Below, piece after piece: positions 55,548-64,000 of a stretch of 64,000 nt of DNA. The DNA is from Guptibacillus algicola. Lineage in GTDB: Bacteria > Bacillota > Bacilli > Bacillales > Guptibacillaceae. The notes beneath the pieces were generated by a model. It saw nothing but the letters and a program-made list of their open reading frames with translations, was not told the DNA's origin and searched no databases. The DNA lies in the NCBI RefSeq assembly GCF_020171805.1, contig NZ_JAIVAF010000001.1, positions 558,001 to 622,000 on the forward strand, read 5' to 3'. Both the position numbers and the translations under genes were made by a program. Numbering within the stretch: the first letter of the stretch is position 1; each line of letters starts with the position of its first letter.

Positions 55548-55808
55548 TAGATAATAGACACCTGAAAAGCACGCTATGTTGACGAGAATGGCTATTGGCA
55601 GTCCATACACGAAACTAGTGTGCTTTGTTTTGTGTTTAAATTGCTTCATGCCTATGTAGCCACCTAAAGCACCGCCTAGCAGAAAGCTCGTCCACAATGA
55701 TTTCTCTGATATGCGCGCTCGATGTTTTCTAGCCTTGTTCTTATCTAATCCCATAACAATATAGCTCCATAGGTTGAGCAATACGATGTATACTAAAAGT
55801 AATTTCAT
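55527..55808 (-). CDS. ysdA: DUF1294 membrane protein YsdA
   Basis: The 93-residue protein has three hydrophobic segments and the DUF1294 pattern: YIVMGLDKNKARKHRARISEKSLW and LGGALGGYIGMKQFKHKTKH. The function is unknown. I used the ATG at 55808, eight bases after AGGAG. It follows rplT, as in B. subtilis, after that operon's terminator. Confidence 0.9.
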   Translation of the reverse strand: MKLLLVYIVLLNLWSYIVMGLDKNKARKHRARISEKSLWTSFLLGGALGGYIGMKQFKHKTKHTSFVYGLPIAILVNIACFSGVYYLLRFVLL

Positions 55809-55821
55809 TATGATATCTCCT

Positions 55822-55858
55822 AACATAAAAAGCCATCCTCACATGATGAGGATGGCTT
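55822..55858 (-). terminator. Terminator of infC-rpmI-rplT
   Basis: AAGCCATCCTCA pairs with TGAGGATGGCTT, followed by TTTTATG on the minus strand. The ysdA start lies just beyond it. Confidence 0.88.
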
Positions 55859-55864
55859 GTCTAC

Positions 55865-56221
55865 TTACTTCAAGTTTTCTTTTGCTTTAGATGCAAGTTG
55901 TGCGAATGCTTTTTCATCGCTAATTGCAAGCTCAGCAAGCATTTTACGGTTTACTTCGATACCAGCTGTCTTAAGACCGAACATTAGACGGCTGTAAGAA
56001 AGTCCGTTCATGCGTGCAGCAGCGTTAATACGAGTGATCCAAAGCTTACGGAAATCACGCTTTTTCTGACGACGGTCACGATAAGCGTACATGTTTGATT
56101 TCATAACTTGCTGATTAGCAACTTTGAAAAGCAATGACTTAGATCCGAAATATCCTTTTGCAAGTTTTAAGACTCTTTTACGTCTGCGACGTGTTACGTA
56201 GCCACCTTTTACTCTTGGCAT
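55865..56221 (-). CDS. rplT: 50S ribosomal protein L20
   Basis: The 118-residue protein is an early-assembly component of the large subunit and, in Firmicutes, the repressor of its own operon. The sequence opens [24 protein letters not shown] and includes [34 protein letters not shown]. It is the last gene of infC-rpmI-rplT. Confidence 0.99.
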   Translation of the reverse strand: MPRVKGGYVTRRRRKRVLKLAKGYFGSKSLLFKVANQQVMKSNMYAYRDRRQKKRDFRKLWITRINAAARMNGLSYSRLMFGLKTAGIEVNRKMLAELAISDEKAFAQLASKAKENLK

Positions 56222-56264
56222 ACTAAACCCCTCCTAATAGTGTATCAATGTATGATTTTAACGA

Positions 56265-56465
56265 TTACTTTTTGTTGTAGATAAGCGCTTTGATACGCTT
56301 GAAGTCTCCAGCTGACACAAGAGAAGCTTTACGAAGTTTACGCTTCTGCTTTTGAGTCTTATGACCGAACATATGGCTAGTGAAAGCACGGCTACGCTTA
56401 AGTTTACCTGATCCAGTTTTCTTAAAACGCTTTGATGCTCCACTGTGAGATTTCATTTTTGGCAT
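56265..56465 (-). CDS. rpmI: 50S ribosomal protein L35
   Basis: The 66-residue basic protein opens [25 protein letters not shown], the L35 signature. It lies 22 bases after infC and 43 before rplT. Confidence 0.99.
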   Translation of the reverse strand: MPKMKSHSGASKRFKKTGSGKLKRSRAFTSHMFGHKTQKQKRKLRKASLVSAGDFKRIKALIYNKK

Positions 56466-56487
56466 GAGTGAGTTCCTCCTTAAAGAA

Positions 56488-57006
56488 TTACTTTTCGCTG
56501 ATTGGTGCTAAGATAAGGAACATGCTGCGTCCTTCCATTTTTGGTTTGGACTCAACAGTTGCGATATCTTTGCAATCTTCTGCAAGGCGCTCAAGCACCT
56601 TTTTACCGATATCAGAATGTGTGATCATACGACCGCGGAAACGGATCGATGCCTTCACTTTGTCGCCTTTATCAAGAAACTTACGTGCGTTACGAAGCTT
56701 CGTGTTGAAGTCATGTTCCTCGATATTCGGGCTCAAGCGAACTTCTTTAACGGTAATAACTTTTTGTTTCTTACGCGCTTCTTTTTCCTTCTTTTGCTGC
56801 TCATAGCGAAACTTTCCGTAGTCCATAATACGACATACTGGAGGTTTTGCGTTTGGAGCAACCATAACCAGATCAAGATTTGCGTTTCGAGCCATATCTA
56901 ATGCCTCATTTTTTGATTTCACACCAATTTGGTTTCCGTCTGCACCTACGAGACGTACTTCCCGAGCACGGATGCCCTCATTGACGTTCATGTCTCTACT
57001 AATAAT
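56488..57006 (-). CDS. infC: Translation initiation factor IF-3 (ATT start)
   Basis: IF3 binds the 30S subunit and checks start codons. The 172-residue sequence has the N-domain ([20 protein letters not shown]), the linker rich in K and E, and the C-domain ending in [13 protein letters not shown]. An ATG lies at 56991, but it has no ribosome binding site. Five codons upstream an ATT at 57004-57006 follows GGAGGTG four bases away and gives the N-terminus of other Bacillus IF3 proteins. I therefore use the ATT, the codon by which IF3 limits its own synthesis. Confidence 0.93.
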   Translation of the reverse strand: MISRDMNVNEGIRAREVRLVGADGNQIGVKSKNEALDMARNANLDLVMVAPNAKPPVCRIMDYGKFRYEQQKKEKEARKKQKVITVKEVRLSPNIEEHDFNTKLRNARKFLDKGDKVKASIRFRGRMITHSDIGKKVLERLAEDCKDIATVESKPKMEGRSMFLILAPISEK

Positions 57007-57082
57007 CAGCCACCTCCATGGTTAATTGTTCGATGTGATCATCTAACAAGATGTCCTTAAATTATCTATTCGGTTCAAAGCA

Positions 57083-57224
57083 TAAAAAAAAGCGTCGGCG
57101 CATACGACACCCACACATTCTCTACATAGTACATAAACAATGATACCTGCAAACTACCATAATGGCGTCAATCAGGTGAGAAGCGGGCGCTTCTGCTTGC
57201 TTTGTTTCCCGATATTTAATTACC
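57083..57224 (-). promoter_or_regulatory. L20 leader of the infC operon
   Basis: The leader contains the L20-binding type hairpin AGCAGAAGCGCCCGCTTCT and, downstream, a terminator (GTGTCG with CGACGC, then seven T at 57084-57091). L20 binding is expected to promote termination, giving autoregulation. Position and motifs match the Firmicutes infC leader. Confidence 0.85.
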
Positions 57225-57230
57225 TAAGAC

Positions 57231-57260
57231 AGTATACCATGCTGTTTCAAACTATGTCAA
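57231..57260 (-). promoter_or_regulatory. Sigma-A promoter of the infC operon
   Basis: TTGACA (57255-57260), an 18-base spacer, and TATACT (57231-57236) with an extended TGG. The 57261-57384 stretch holds nothing else that I can identify. Confidence 0.82.
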
Positions 57261-57384
57261 GGCGACATGAAAGAATTCATTTGAAGCGCACTTGATTATC
57301 ATATCTGATTTTCCTGACGCTGACAAGGGTTTTTTGAAAAAATGATATTGTCTAAAGGATTTATCAGATGACTTTCCTAGCATA

Positions 57385-57416
57385 ACATAAAAAAGCCGGC
57401 ATGAAAGCCGGCTTTT
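57385..57416 (-). terminator. Terminator of thrS
   Basis: AAAAGCCGGC pairs with GCCGGCTTTT (57391-57416), followed by TTATG on the minus strand; the T-run is mostly in the stem foot. Confidence 0.88.
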
Positions 57417-57420
57417 AAAA

Positions 57421-59358
57421 TTATTTCTTTTCTTTGATTTCTTTTTCTAGATTCGAAGTAAATTCGCTAAGGGCAACTGTTTCAGAATCTTGCTGTCCAT
57501 AACGACGAACATTAACTGCTTCACCTTCAACTTCCTTATCACCTACAACAAGCATGTAAGGAATCTTTTGCATCTGTGCTTCTCTGATCTTGTAGCCCAT
57601 CTTCTCATTTCTTTCATCAACCTCTACACGGATGCCTTCACGCTGAAGCTTCTCTTGAACTTTCTTCGCATAGTCAAGGTGTACGTCAGACACAGGGATA
57701 ATTTCTGCCTGAATTGGTGCTAACCATGTAGGGAATGCTCCTTTGTATTCTTCAATCAAGAAAGCAACGAAACGTTCCATTGTTGAAACAACGCCACGAT
57801 GGATGACAACCGGACGGTGCTGACCGCCGTCTTCACCGATATAAGAAAGGTCAAAGCGTTCAGGAAGAAGGAAATCAAGCTGAACTGTTGATAGCGTCTC
57901 ATCTTTACCTAGTGCAGTTTTGACTTGAACGTCTAATTTCGGTCCGTAGAACGCCGCTTCACCTTCAGCTTCAACGTACTCGACATCAAGATCATCCATA
58001 GCGTCTTTCAGCATCGCCTGTGCTTTATTCCACATTTCATCATTATCGATGTATTTCTTCTTATCTTCTGGATCCCTATAAGAAAGTCGGAAATAGTAAT
58101 CGTTGATCTGGAAATCTTCGTACACTTCTTGAACAAGTTTAACAACGCGAATGAATTCTTCTTTAATTTGGTCAGGACGACAGAAGATGTGAGCGTCATT
58201 AAGAGTCATCGAACGTACTCGCTGAAGACCAGCTAATGCGCCAGACATCTCATAACGGTGCATCGTACCTAGTTCAGCCACTCGGTAAGGAAGGCTACGA
58301 TAGCTCTTCAGATCATTTTTGTAAATCATCATGTGGTGAGGACAGTTCATCGGACGAAGAACCAACTCCTCTGTTTCATCCATTTTCATCGGAGGATACA
58401 TATCTTCTTGATAATGCTCCCAGTGTCCACTTGTTTTGTATAGATCTACGTTTGCCAAGTGAGGTGTATAAACATGGTTATATCCCAAACGTTCTTCAAG
58501 ATCTACAATGTATCTCTCGATCGTACGGCGAATCGTAGCACCTCTAGGAAGCCAGATTGGCAATCCTTGACCAACTTCTTGTGAAATTGTAAAGAGCTTC
58601 AACTCTTTTCCTAGCTTACGGTGATCGCGTTCTTTCGCTTCTTCTAACAATTGAAGATATTCTTCAACCTGAGTCTGTTTCGGGAAAGCTGTACCATAAA
58701 TACGTTGAAGCATCTGGTTATCGCTATCCCCTCTCCAGTATGCTCCAGCTATTGATAACAATTTAAACGCTTTGATCTTACTTGTTGATGGAACATGAGG
58801 ACCACGACAAAGATCAAAGAACTCACCTTGCTCATAAATCGTAACTTTTTCGTCAGCTGGAATAGCTTCAAGAAGCTCTAGTTTAAGGTCATCACCAATG
58901 TCCTCATACATTTTCTTAGCTTCATCACGAGTTACTTCCTTACGTTTGACCTCAAGATTTTCATTCACAATCTTCTTCATTTCTTTTTCGATTTTAGGAA
59001 GATCCTCCGGTGTAATAGACACAGGGCAATCAATATCATAATAAAAGCCGCTATCGATTACAGGCCCAACACCAAGCTTCACATCTTTGAAAAGACGCTT
59101 GATCGCTTGTGCCATCAAATGAGCAGTACTGTGACGAAGAACTTCTAGTCCAGCTTCGCTTTCAGGAGTTACGATCTCGATCGCGCCGTCTTCCTCAATT
59201 TCGCGTCTTAAATCGATCGTTTCACCGTTTAATTTACCTGCAACAGCTTTCTTTTTAAGACCTGGGCTAATTGAACTCGCAATCTCTTCAGTTGTCGTTC
59301 CTTTATTAAATTCCTTAACAGAACCATCAGGAAATGTAATATTTACTAATTCAGCCAT
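57421..59358 (-). CDS. thrS: Threonyl-tRNA synthetase
   Basis: The 645-residue enzyme charges tRNA-Thr. In order: TGS domain (residues 1-62), editing domain with [16 protein letters not shown] (HxxxH) and the later CRGPHVPST, class II core with [31 protein letters not shown], and the C-terminal anticodon-binding domain ([16 protein letters not shown]). I used the ATG at 59358, eight bases after GGAG. A T-box controls it. Confidence 0.98.
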   Translation of the reverse strand: MAELVNITFPDGSVKEFNKGTTTEEIASSISPGLKKKAVAGKLNGETIDLRREIEEDGAIEIVTPESEAGLEVLRHSTAHLMAQAIKRLFKDVKLGVGPVIDSGFYYDIDCPVSITPEDLPKIEKEMKKIVNENLEVKRKEVTRDEAKKMYEDIGDDLKLELLEAIPADEKVTIYEQGEFFDLCRGPHVPSTSKIKAFKLLSIAGAYWRGDSDNQMLQRIYGTAFPKQTQVEEYLQLLEEAKERDHRKLGKELKLFTISQEVGQGLPIWLPRGATIRRTIERYIVDLEERLGYNHVYTPHLANVDLYKTSGHWEHYQEDMYPPMKMDETEELVLRPMNCPHHMMIYKNDLKSYRSLPYRVAELGTMHRYEMSGALAGLQRVRSMTLNDAHIFCRPDQIKEEFIRVVKLVQEVYEDFQINDYYFRLSYRDPEDKKKYIDNDEMWNKAQAMLKDAMDDLDVEYVEAEGEAAFYGPKLDVQVKTALGKDETLSTVQLDFLLPERFDLSYIGEDGGQHRPVVIHRGVVSTMERFVAFLIEEYKGAFPTWLAPIQAEIIPVSDVHLDYAKKVQEKLQREGIRVEVDERNEKMGYKIREAQMQKIPYMLVVGDKEVEGEAVNVRRYGQQDSETVALSEFTSNLEKEIKEKK

Positions 59359-59379
59359 GCTCTTCACTCCTTTTTTTGC

Positions 59380-59590
59380 ATATAAAAAACACCCATCCCA
59401 AAAGGGACGAGTGTTGATCTCGTGGTTCCACCCTGCTTCCCGCCAGGAGATAATCCGCGGCGGCTCAGACTGCTGTAACGTAGCACAAACGCCGCCCTAT
59501 TTCCTGAGCGGTGTTCAAAGGTGGTAAGTATACTCCTCACACTAGGATGATCGCACCAGTTCATCCCTCTCTGAAAGTTGACAAAGTATC
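59380..59590 (-). promoter_or_regulatory. T-box leader of thrS
   Basis: The T-box core AGGGTGGAACCACG is at 59421-59434. It is followed by a terminator with stem ACACTCGTCCC/GGGATGGGTGT and six T (59384-59416). Stem I lies upstream; ACC triplets near 59507 and 59522 are candidate threonine specifiers, and I cannot decide between them. Confidence 0.92.
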
Positions 59591-59634
59591 TCGTATCCTT
59601 ATCATAACGATTCTCAATATATGTTTATGTAGGT

Positions 59635-59663
59635 ATTATAAGTAGTCGTCTTCATAAAATCAA
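59635..59663 (-). promoter_or_regulatory. Sigma-A promoter of thrS
   Basis: TTGATT (59658-59663), 17 bases, TATAAT (59635-59640). Confidence 0.78.
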
Positions 59664-59665
59664 GC

Positions 59666-60520
59666 CTATTTCTCATGATTTCCAGAAAAAAATATTTTAG
59701 ACATATGAAATGGGAAAAAACACAGTCGTTCTTGGAAGACATTACAAATCGTCTGAGTTAACCCTTCTTCCATATGATCTGTAAAAACATTGATTTTGTC
59801 TGGAGCAAAATATAAAAGCGGCAACAAAATATCAGGATCGATTTCATCTGTCGTTAACTCATTCGGTAGTTCCTCAAAATACATTTCACTTCTTTTGAGC
59901 TTAAGTTTATCGCCACTATCATCTACCAAATGATAGCTCCCATCGTATAAAAGGTTTATTTTTTCTCTCATCGATGATCGAAGCTGAAGAAGTTGTCTAA
60001 GATCTTCGATGAAATTCTGATATTCTTGTTCGAGTTTATATTCATCAATTGCTTCTGCAACTAAAGCTGAGAGGAGTTTTTGGTAAGGTCTTGTACGAAA
60101 AACGAGAAAAGAGTCAAACGAAATCGTACCGCCTTGTTCAACACAACAAAAAGCTGCATCTCTGAGAACAGTAAACCGCTCACGATAAGCTTCTGTCCTC
60201 GGAACGTCAATCCGATCGCCATCTCCAATACTTCTAGCCAAAGCGCAGATTTCATCTATTTCTCCCATATCTTTAAAGTAATAGGTAGACGTAAGTATAT
60301 TCTGCATCCATGTTTTTTCATAGGTGGTCTTAATACAGAGAGCGAGGCAATCAGCAATTTCAAAACACGTTCTGGAATCATATGGTTCGATCGATACCGA
60401 TAAAACCAATTCTGCATCATCTACCAGCGTATTTTTATTACTTCCTCTCAAACGAGTAATTAAAGCTGTATGTACAAATTCAAAGTCTGCTTTATTTTTG
60501 AACGTAAGTGAAATCAACAT
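59666..60520 (-). CDS. ytxC: Sporulation protein YtxC-like
   Basis: The 284-residue protein matches YtxC, a conserved protein of endospore formers with unknown biochemistry. I recognise it by context (between thrS and dnaI) and by stretches such as RERFTVLRDAAFCCVEQGGTISFDSFLVFRTRPYQKLLSALVAEAIDEYKLEQEYQNFI, split here by residue position near 130-190. No membrane segment or signal peptide is evident. The ATG has AGGAGGG upstream. Confidence 0.85.
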   Translation of the reverse strand: MLISLTFKNKADFEFVHTALITRLRGSNKNTLVDDAELVLSVSIEPYDSRTCFEIADCLALCIKTTYEKTWMQNILTSTYYFKDMGEIDEICALARSIGDGDRIDVPRTEAYRERFTVLRDAAFCCVEQGGTISFDSFLVFRTRPYQKLLSALVAEAIDEYKLEQEYQNFIEDLRQLLQLRSSMREKINLLYDGSYHLVDDSGDKLKLKRSEMYFEELPNELTTDEIDPDILLPLLYFAPDKINVFTDHMEEGLTQTICNVFQERLCFFPFHMSKIFFSGNHEK

Positions 60521-60584
60521 TTCTCCCTCCTGTCCACCTTCTTATTAGAGACTATATGGTCTTACTGCATAAAAGATGAATGAA

Positions 60585-60617
60585 ACAAAAAAAAGCCTTC
60601 CACGAGTAGTGGAAGAC
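60585..60617 (-). terminator. Terminator of dnaB-dnaI
   Basis: GCCTTCCAC pairs with GTGGAAGAC around a five-base loop (one mismatch) and is followed by eight T on the minus strand. Confidence 0.88.
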
Positions 60618-60663
60618 TCTTAAAACTTTCAGGGATTTGCTAGTAAGCACACTTGCGCGCTGC

Positions 60664-61593
60664 TTACTTTCGTCTGTTTTTCCCTTCTAGAAAAACAGGC
60701 GTTGTATAATGTTTGATACGTTCCATAATTCGCTTTGCTTTCGTTAATTCAACGCCTGCTTTATTGGAATAAGCAAGGTGCTCCTCAAGTAAATCATAGT
60801 CAAGGTTAGACGAATAGAGTGTAGGCAGCCCCTCAGTCATTCGATATTGAAGCAAGGTTCCTAATATATCATCTCTAACCCATGTCGATATATTTTCTGC
60901 ACCTATATCGTCTAATATGAGAAGCGGGGTTTCTTTTAAGAAGTTTAGCTTTTCATCGATCGACTGATCTTGAATCGCACTCTTCATTTGTCTAAAGAAA
61001 TCGGGTGTATAGATAAACTGAGATTGCACACCTTTTTCTTTTGCAAGCTGATTCGCGATCGCACCGAGTAGAAAAGTTTTTCCTACTCCAAAGCCTCCGT
61101 GGATATACAGTCCTTTCGACGTTTCACCTGGGACAAACTCTTCAACATATTGATCAGCTGCTTGAAATGCGTCAATTCTCCCACCATCATCATCGATGTC
61201 AGCGAAAGTAGCATTAAGGATTTCTTTAGGAATATAATAACTTTTCACCATTTCATTACGCTTCTTGTTATCCTCTTCCTGAATTCTTGTAGGACAACGA
61301 TTGTACCGAATGTCGATCACCGTTCGATTAATAAATAATTCAGGTTCATATCCATCCATCATGTTAATACACTCGGAAAGTCCAGGACAGCCTTCACAAC
61401 CTTTCGTTTGAGTTGTGTATTCATAGAGCCTCGCAAGACTTCGGTCGATCATTTTTTCATCGACTTCCTCATGTTCTTCACAAAACGAACGAATATGAGG
61501 GTCAGCCATAATCGCCTTCTTCATTTCCTTATACTGCTGTTGAATCTTGTTATTTGCAGGCATTTTATTAAAAGATTCTTGAATAGATTCCAT
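60664..61593 (-). CDS. dnaI: Helicase loader DnaI
   Basis: DnaI is the AAA+ loader that places the DnaC helicase on DNA at the origin and at restart sites. The 309 residues show an N-terminal helicase-binding zinc domain (CEGCPGLSECIN and RYNRCP near residues 67-102), Walker A HGGFGVGKTFLLGAIA near residue 165 and Walker B LLILDDIGAENIS. It follows dnaB by 24 bases and is cotranscribed with it. Confidence 0.96.
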   Translation of the reverse strand: MESIQESFNKMPANNKIQQQYKEMKKAIMADPHIRSFCEEHEEVDEKMIDRSLARLYEYTTQTKGCEGCPGLSECINMMDGYEPELFINRTVIDIRYNRCPTRIQEEDNKKRNEMVKSYYIPKEILNATFADIDDDGGRIDAFQAADQYVEEFVPGETSKGLYIHGGFGVGKTFLLGAIANQLAKEKGVQSQFIYTPDFFRQMKSAIQDQSIDEKLNFLKETPLLILDDIGAENISTWVRDDILGTLLQYRMTEGLPTLYSSNLDYDLLEEHLAYSNKAGVELTKAKRIMERIKHYTTPVFLEGKNRRK

Positions 61594-61617
61594 CTCGATT
61601 TCACCCGCTTTCTTCTT

Positions 61618-62979
61618 CTAATCTTTATCTTTCTTGTATTTACTTAAGAATTTCTGCAACTGCTTCTGCTTTTCTTCGCGCTCTCCTTCATCCATTTCTG
61701 GTTCTTTAGGATTCGAAATCCACTCCGGTACTTTATCTGTTCTTGTGGAAGGTCTGTTTCGGTTAGGTTGCTTACCCGTTTTCTTAGGAGAAGGTTGTTC
61801 CAATTCTTTAATCGCTAAATTCATAGCTTCTCTAACCGTTTTCACATTTGCTCTCGCCCAATGGCTCGCAAACTTCTCAACGTAATTCTTAGAGAGCTTC
61901 TTGTCCTGTGTCTCTAGAATAAAGTCCAAGAGAACGTTCATCACACCCGGATTTAAGTTCTGCTCGTCCATAATTCGCTCGACCATTCGCATATCGGCTT
62001 GAGAAGGTTTGCCACCTGCTGCCGCTCTTTGCAAGATATCATATGGGGTCATCTGTTCATAACGTTGCGCAGCTTTTTCCTCACTTGTTGATGGTTCTTT
62101 TTTATGAAACTCTTGTAATTCTGTTGGCTGCTTTCTCATTTGGAGCGCAGGTACTTTCCCTTTATTCTCTAACGCGAACCAGCTGCTAACTTCTTTACGC
62201 AGCAAATCTTCAGTTAGCTGATCATGATGGATAGCTGCTTGTTCTACAATTCTTGCCATCTCATATGGTTCGATTTTGTAGACGAATGCAAGGCGCTCAA
62301 TCGTCTGTTTAACAGATTTAGTTAGCATTTGATTTGATACAATCATATCAGAAATATGCTGCTTCATCACTTCAAAATCAAATTGAGGCGAACTGAACAC
62401 GAGCCCTTTGTTATCAGTTCTACCGACAACAGCAACATCCGTCTCTTCACTTTCTTCAGCTAACACCATTTCAGATGGATGAAGGGAATCGAAAACTTCA
62501 TTAAACGACGCGGTAACGTCCGTGTACGCGTCAAGATCGATGTGCTGATGCGAGAAGTGTTTTTTCAACTCATTATAGCGATTTTTTCCGAGTCTATTAT
62601 ATAGATAAATATTTAGAACACCATCATTAAAAAAACGCTCTGGTGTTAGAGGAGGGTTTAATTCGTAAGCGAAATGTCTCGGGTCGTCGTCCTTTTTTAA
62701 ATATGTTTTCATTAGACCGATTCCCTCTAATTTCCTTCTTTCTTCAAGAACTTTCTTTAGATCCCACCTCATCATAACCTTTAAACTATGATGCGTCATA
62801 GTAGAAGGGCTAGAGACTTGATGCTCATACGTGCTCCAAAGCGTCATATATAAACTATAAGCTTCTGCGCCTATCAGAGGCTGATACAAAAGGGTTAATA
62901 TTTTCCTGTCATACTCATGCAAAAGGCCCACAGCCTCCACTTGTAGAGTATCAACAGGGAGAAGTTCTTTCCAATGCAT
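61618..62979 (-). CDS. dnaB: Replication initiation and membrane attachment protein DnaB
   Basis: The 453-residue Firmicutes DnaB works with DnaD and DnaI in helicase loading; it is not the E. coli helicase of the same name. It starts MHWKELLPVD, and LTLLYQPLIGAEAYSLYMTLW is the N-terminal winged-helix signature. The DnaB/DnaD DDBH2 domain near residues 320-395 includes LSKNYVEKFASHWARANVKTVREAM. I used the ATG at 62979, which has AAAGGTGA upstream; the GTG three codons earlier lies in that site. Confidence 0.95.
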   Translation of the reverse strand: MHWKELLPVDTLQVEAVGLLHEYDRKILTLLYQPLIGAEAYSLYMTLWSTYEHQVSSPSTMTHHSLKVMMRWDLKKVLEERRKLEGIGLMKTYLKKDDDPRHFAYELNPPLTPERFFNDGVLNIYLYNRLGKNRYNELKKHFSHQHIDLDAYTDVTASFNEVFDSLHPSEMVLAEESEETDVAVVGRTDNKGLVFSSPQFDFEVMKQHISDMIVSNQMLTKSVKQTIERLAFVYKIEPYEMARIVEQAAIHHDQLTEDLLRKEVSSWFALENKGKVPALQMRKQPTELQEFHKKEPSTSEEKAAQRYEQMTPYDILQRAAAGGKPSQADMRMVERIMDEQNLNPGVMNVLLDFILETQDKKLSKNYVEKFASHWARANVKTVREAMNLAIKELEQPSPKKTGKQPNRNRPSTRTDKVPEWISNPKEPEMDEGEREEKQKQLQKFLSKYKKDKD

Positions 62980-63043
62980 ATGCTTCACCTTTAATTTCTT
63001 CTTTATTATTGTACTTCACTACTATAATTAGTCTTCTTTACGT

Positions 63044-63072
63044 ACAAAAAAAGAGCTTAATCTAAGCTCTCT
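63044..63072 (-). terminator. Terminator after nrdR
   Basis: AGAGCTTA (63052-63059) pairs with TAAGCTCT (63063-63070), followed by seven T. It separates nrdR from dnaB and may be leaky, since these genes are cotranscribed in B. subtilis. Confidence 0.75.
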
Positions 63073-63076
63073 TTCT

Positions 63077-63535
63077 TCACTCCGCTCTGTTTATCAATTC
63101 TTTCAGTTCTTTGATGAACACATTGATATCTTTAAATTGACGATATACTGAAGCGAACCTTACATAGGCAACCTCATCTACCCTAGCGAGCTGATCCATG
63201 ACAAGCTCACCAATCACGTCACTGCTTATTTCGGAAGCCCCTTGGTTTCGTAGTTCACGTTCAATTTCATTTACTACTTTTTCAAGAGTTTCTAAAGGAA
63301 CTGGTCTTTTTTCACATGCTTTGATTAAACCTCGAAGAATTTTGTCTCTGCTAAATTCCTCTCTTGTTCCTTCTTTCTTTACTACGATAAGCGGAATTTC
63401 TTCAACCGTTTCAAAAGTAGTAAAACGGTATGTACAAGATTCACATTCACGACGTCTACGAATAGACCTACCCTCATGGACAGGCCTGGAATCTAGTACT
63501 CGTGTTCCATTATTATTACAGTTGGGACAACGCAT
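63077..63535 (-). CDS. nrdR: Transcriptional repressor NrdR
   Basis: The 152-residue regulator controls ribonucleotide reductase genes. It has the N-terminal zinc ribbon [18 protein letters not shown]...[17 protein letters not shown] and the nucleotide-binding ATP-cone ([29 protein letters not shown]). It lies upstream of dnaB as in B. subtilis. Confidence 0.97.
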   Translation of the reverse strand: MRCPNCNNNGTRVLDSRPVHEGRSIRRRRECESCTYRFTTFETVEEIPLIVVKKEGTREEFSRDKILRGLIKACEKRPVPLETLEKVVNEIERELRNQGASEISSDVIGELVMDQLARVDEVAYVRFASVYRQFKDINVFIKELKELINRAE

Positions 63536-63612
63536 CAGATCATCTCCACCAAACGAACAAGATTTCTATTTCTTATTTTAGCACAGATTAAAGCAGTGCA
63601 CTATTCCTAAAA

Positions 63613-63996
63613 CTAATTAGAGTGCCCAGTACCTAAGAAAGTAAGTTGTTTCTGTAGTGCTTGATAAGATGTTTCTATAACCTTTTTACTAAAACCAAAA
63701 TCAACTGGTAATGGGGTTTCTGTAGATACAGAAAAGTCAATCGCCGTGTTATATGCTCGTACTGAGACGACGGTTACAACGATAAGGGCTTTCTTTCCTT
63801 CATTTATCTGAAACACGAACTCTCCACGATCAAGAGAATCTGTTACAATTTTCCCTTTATATTGATTTTGCAATATTTCCTTCGCTGCTTTATAACCTTG
63901 TTCCTTAGTTGTTTTAAAATATTGTGTTTTAAGTGCATCATTCGGGTGCATTTCTGCTGTTTCCGCTCTGTTAGTAAAAAAATCTTTAATCCCCAC
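63613..63996 (-). CDS. Hypothetical protein at right edge
   Basis: I do not recognise this protein of about 127 residues. It appears soluble, with a helical first half (DALKTQYFKTTKEQGYKAAKEIL) and a beta-rich second half (GEFVFQINEGKKALIVVTVVSVRAYNTAIDFSV). The frame can begin at a GTG at 63996, but the upstream sequence lies outside the window, so the true start may be further right. It ends 77 bases before the nrdR start with no clear terminator. Confidence 0.6.
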   Translation of the reverse strand: MGIKDFFTNRAETAEMHPNDALKTQYFKTTKEQGYKAAKEILQNQYKGKIVTDSLDRGEFVFQINEGKKALIVVTVVSVRAYNTAIDFSVSTETPLPVDFGFSKKVIETSYQALQKQLTFLGTGHSN

Positions 63997-64000
63997 AGTG

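Overview
The window is a low-GC Firmicutes chromosome segment, and gene content, order and regulatory sites all point to an endospore-forming member of the Bacillaceae. Its backbone matches the Bacillus subtilis region running from lonB-clpX-tig through rph, gerM, racE, gerE, sdhCAB, lysC-uvrC, trxA-etfAB-fad, mutS2-polX, zapA-rnhC, pheST, sspI, infC-rpmI-rplT and thrS to dnaI-dnaB-nrdR. Almost all of it is on the minus strand. That comparison is from memory, not from a search.

Layout. 1-5.6 kb: protein quality control (LonB, cut by the left edge; ClpX; trigger factor; a TPR protein), then tRNA-Arg. 6-10.5 kb: phosphodiesterase, RdgB, RNase PH, GerM, glutamate racemase and a MarR regulator. 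10.6-15.7 kb: a glucose PTS block, glcT-ptsGHI, placed between ysmB and gerE. 15.8-23.7 kb: gerE, succinate dehydrogenase, yslB, lysC with a lysine riboswitch, uvrC. 23.8-31.2 kb is accessory: a GT-C-like membrane protein, a Fur-controlled FTR1 iron-uptake pair, and a tightly overlapping four-gene operon that looks like a cell-envelope glycoconjugate pathway. 31.4-37.4 kb: thioredoxin and fatty-acid beta-oxidation genes with a FadR operator. 37.3-44.5 kb: a 27-residue membrane peptide, DUF350 protein, MutS2, PolX, CvpA, ZapA and RNase HIII. 44.5-48.6 kb: a short element with terminal inverted repeats, then pheST with a T-box. 48.6-55.8 kb: ysgA, sspI, an unusual repeat cluster, an M42 peptidase, dUTPase, ysdB, a TVP38 protein, a bd-type oxidase and ysdA. 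55.9-64 kb: the infC operon with an L20 leader, thrS with a T-box, ytxC, dnaI-dnaB, nrdR and an unrecognised gene.

Regulation can be read in many places. I see likely sigma-F (lonB), sigma-K (gerE), sigma-G (sspI) and sigma-W (ysdB) promoters, several sigma-A promoters, a Fur box, a FadR operator, a GlcT antiterminator target, a lysine riboswitch, two T-boxes and an L20 leader.

The most unusual structure is at 49721-50258. Three head-to-tail 120-bp units fold into long hairpins whose stems differ in sequence but keep pairing by compensatory changes. A diverged inverted copy and a remnant lie beside them. I did not find any defence island, prophage, CRISPR array or transposase gene.
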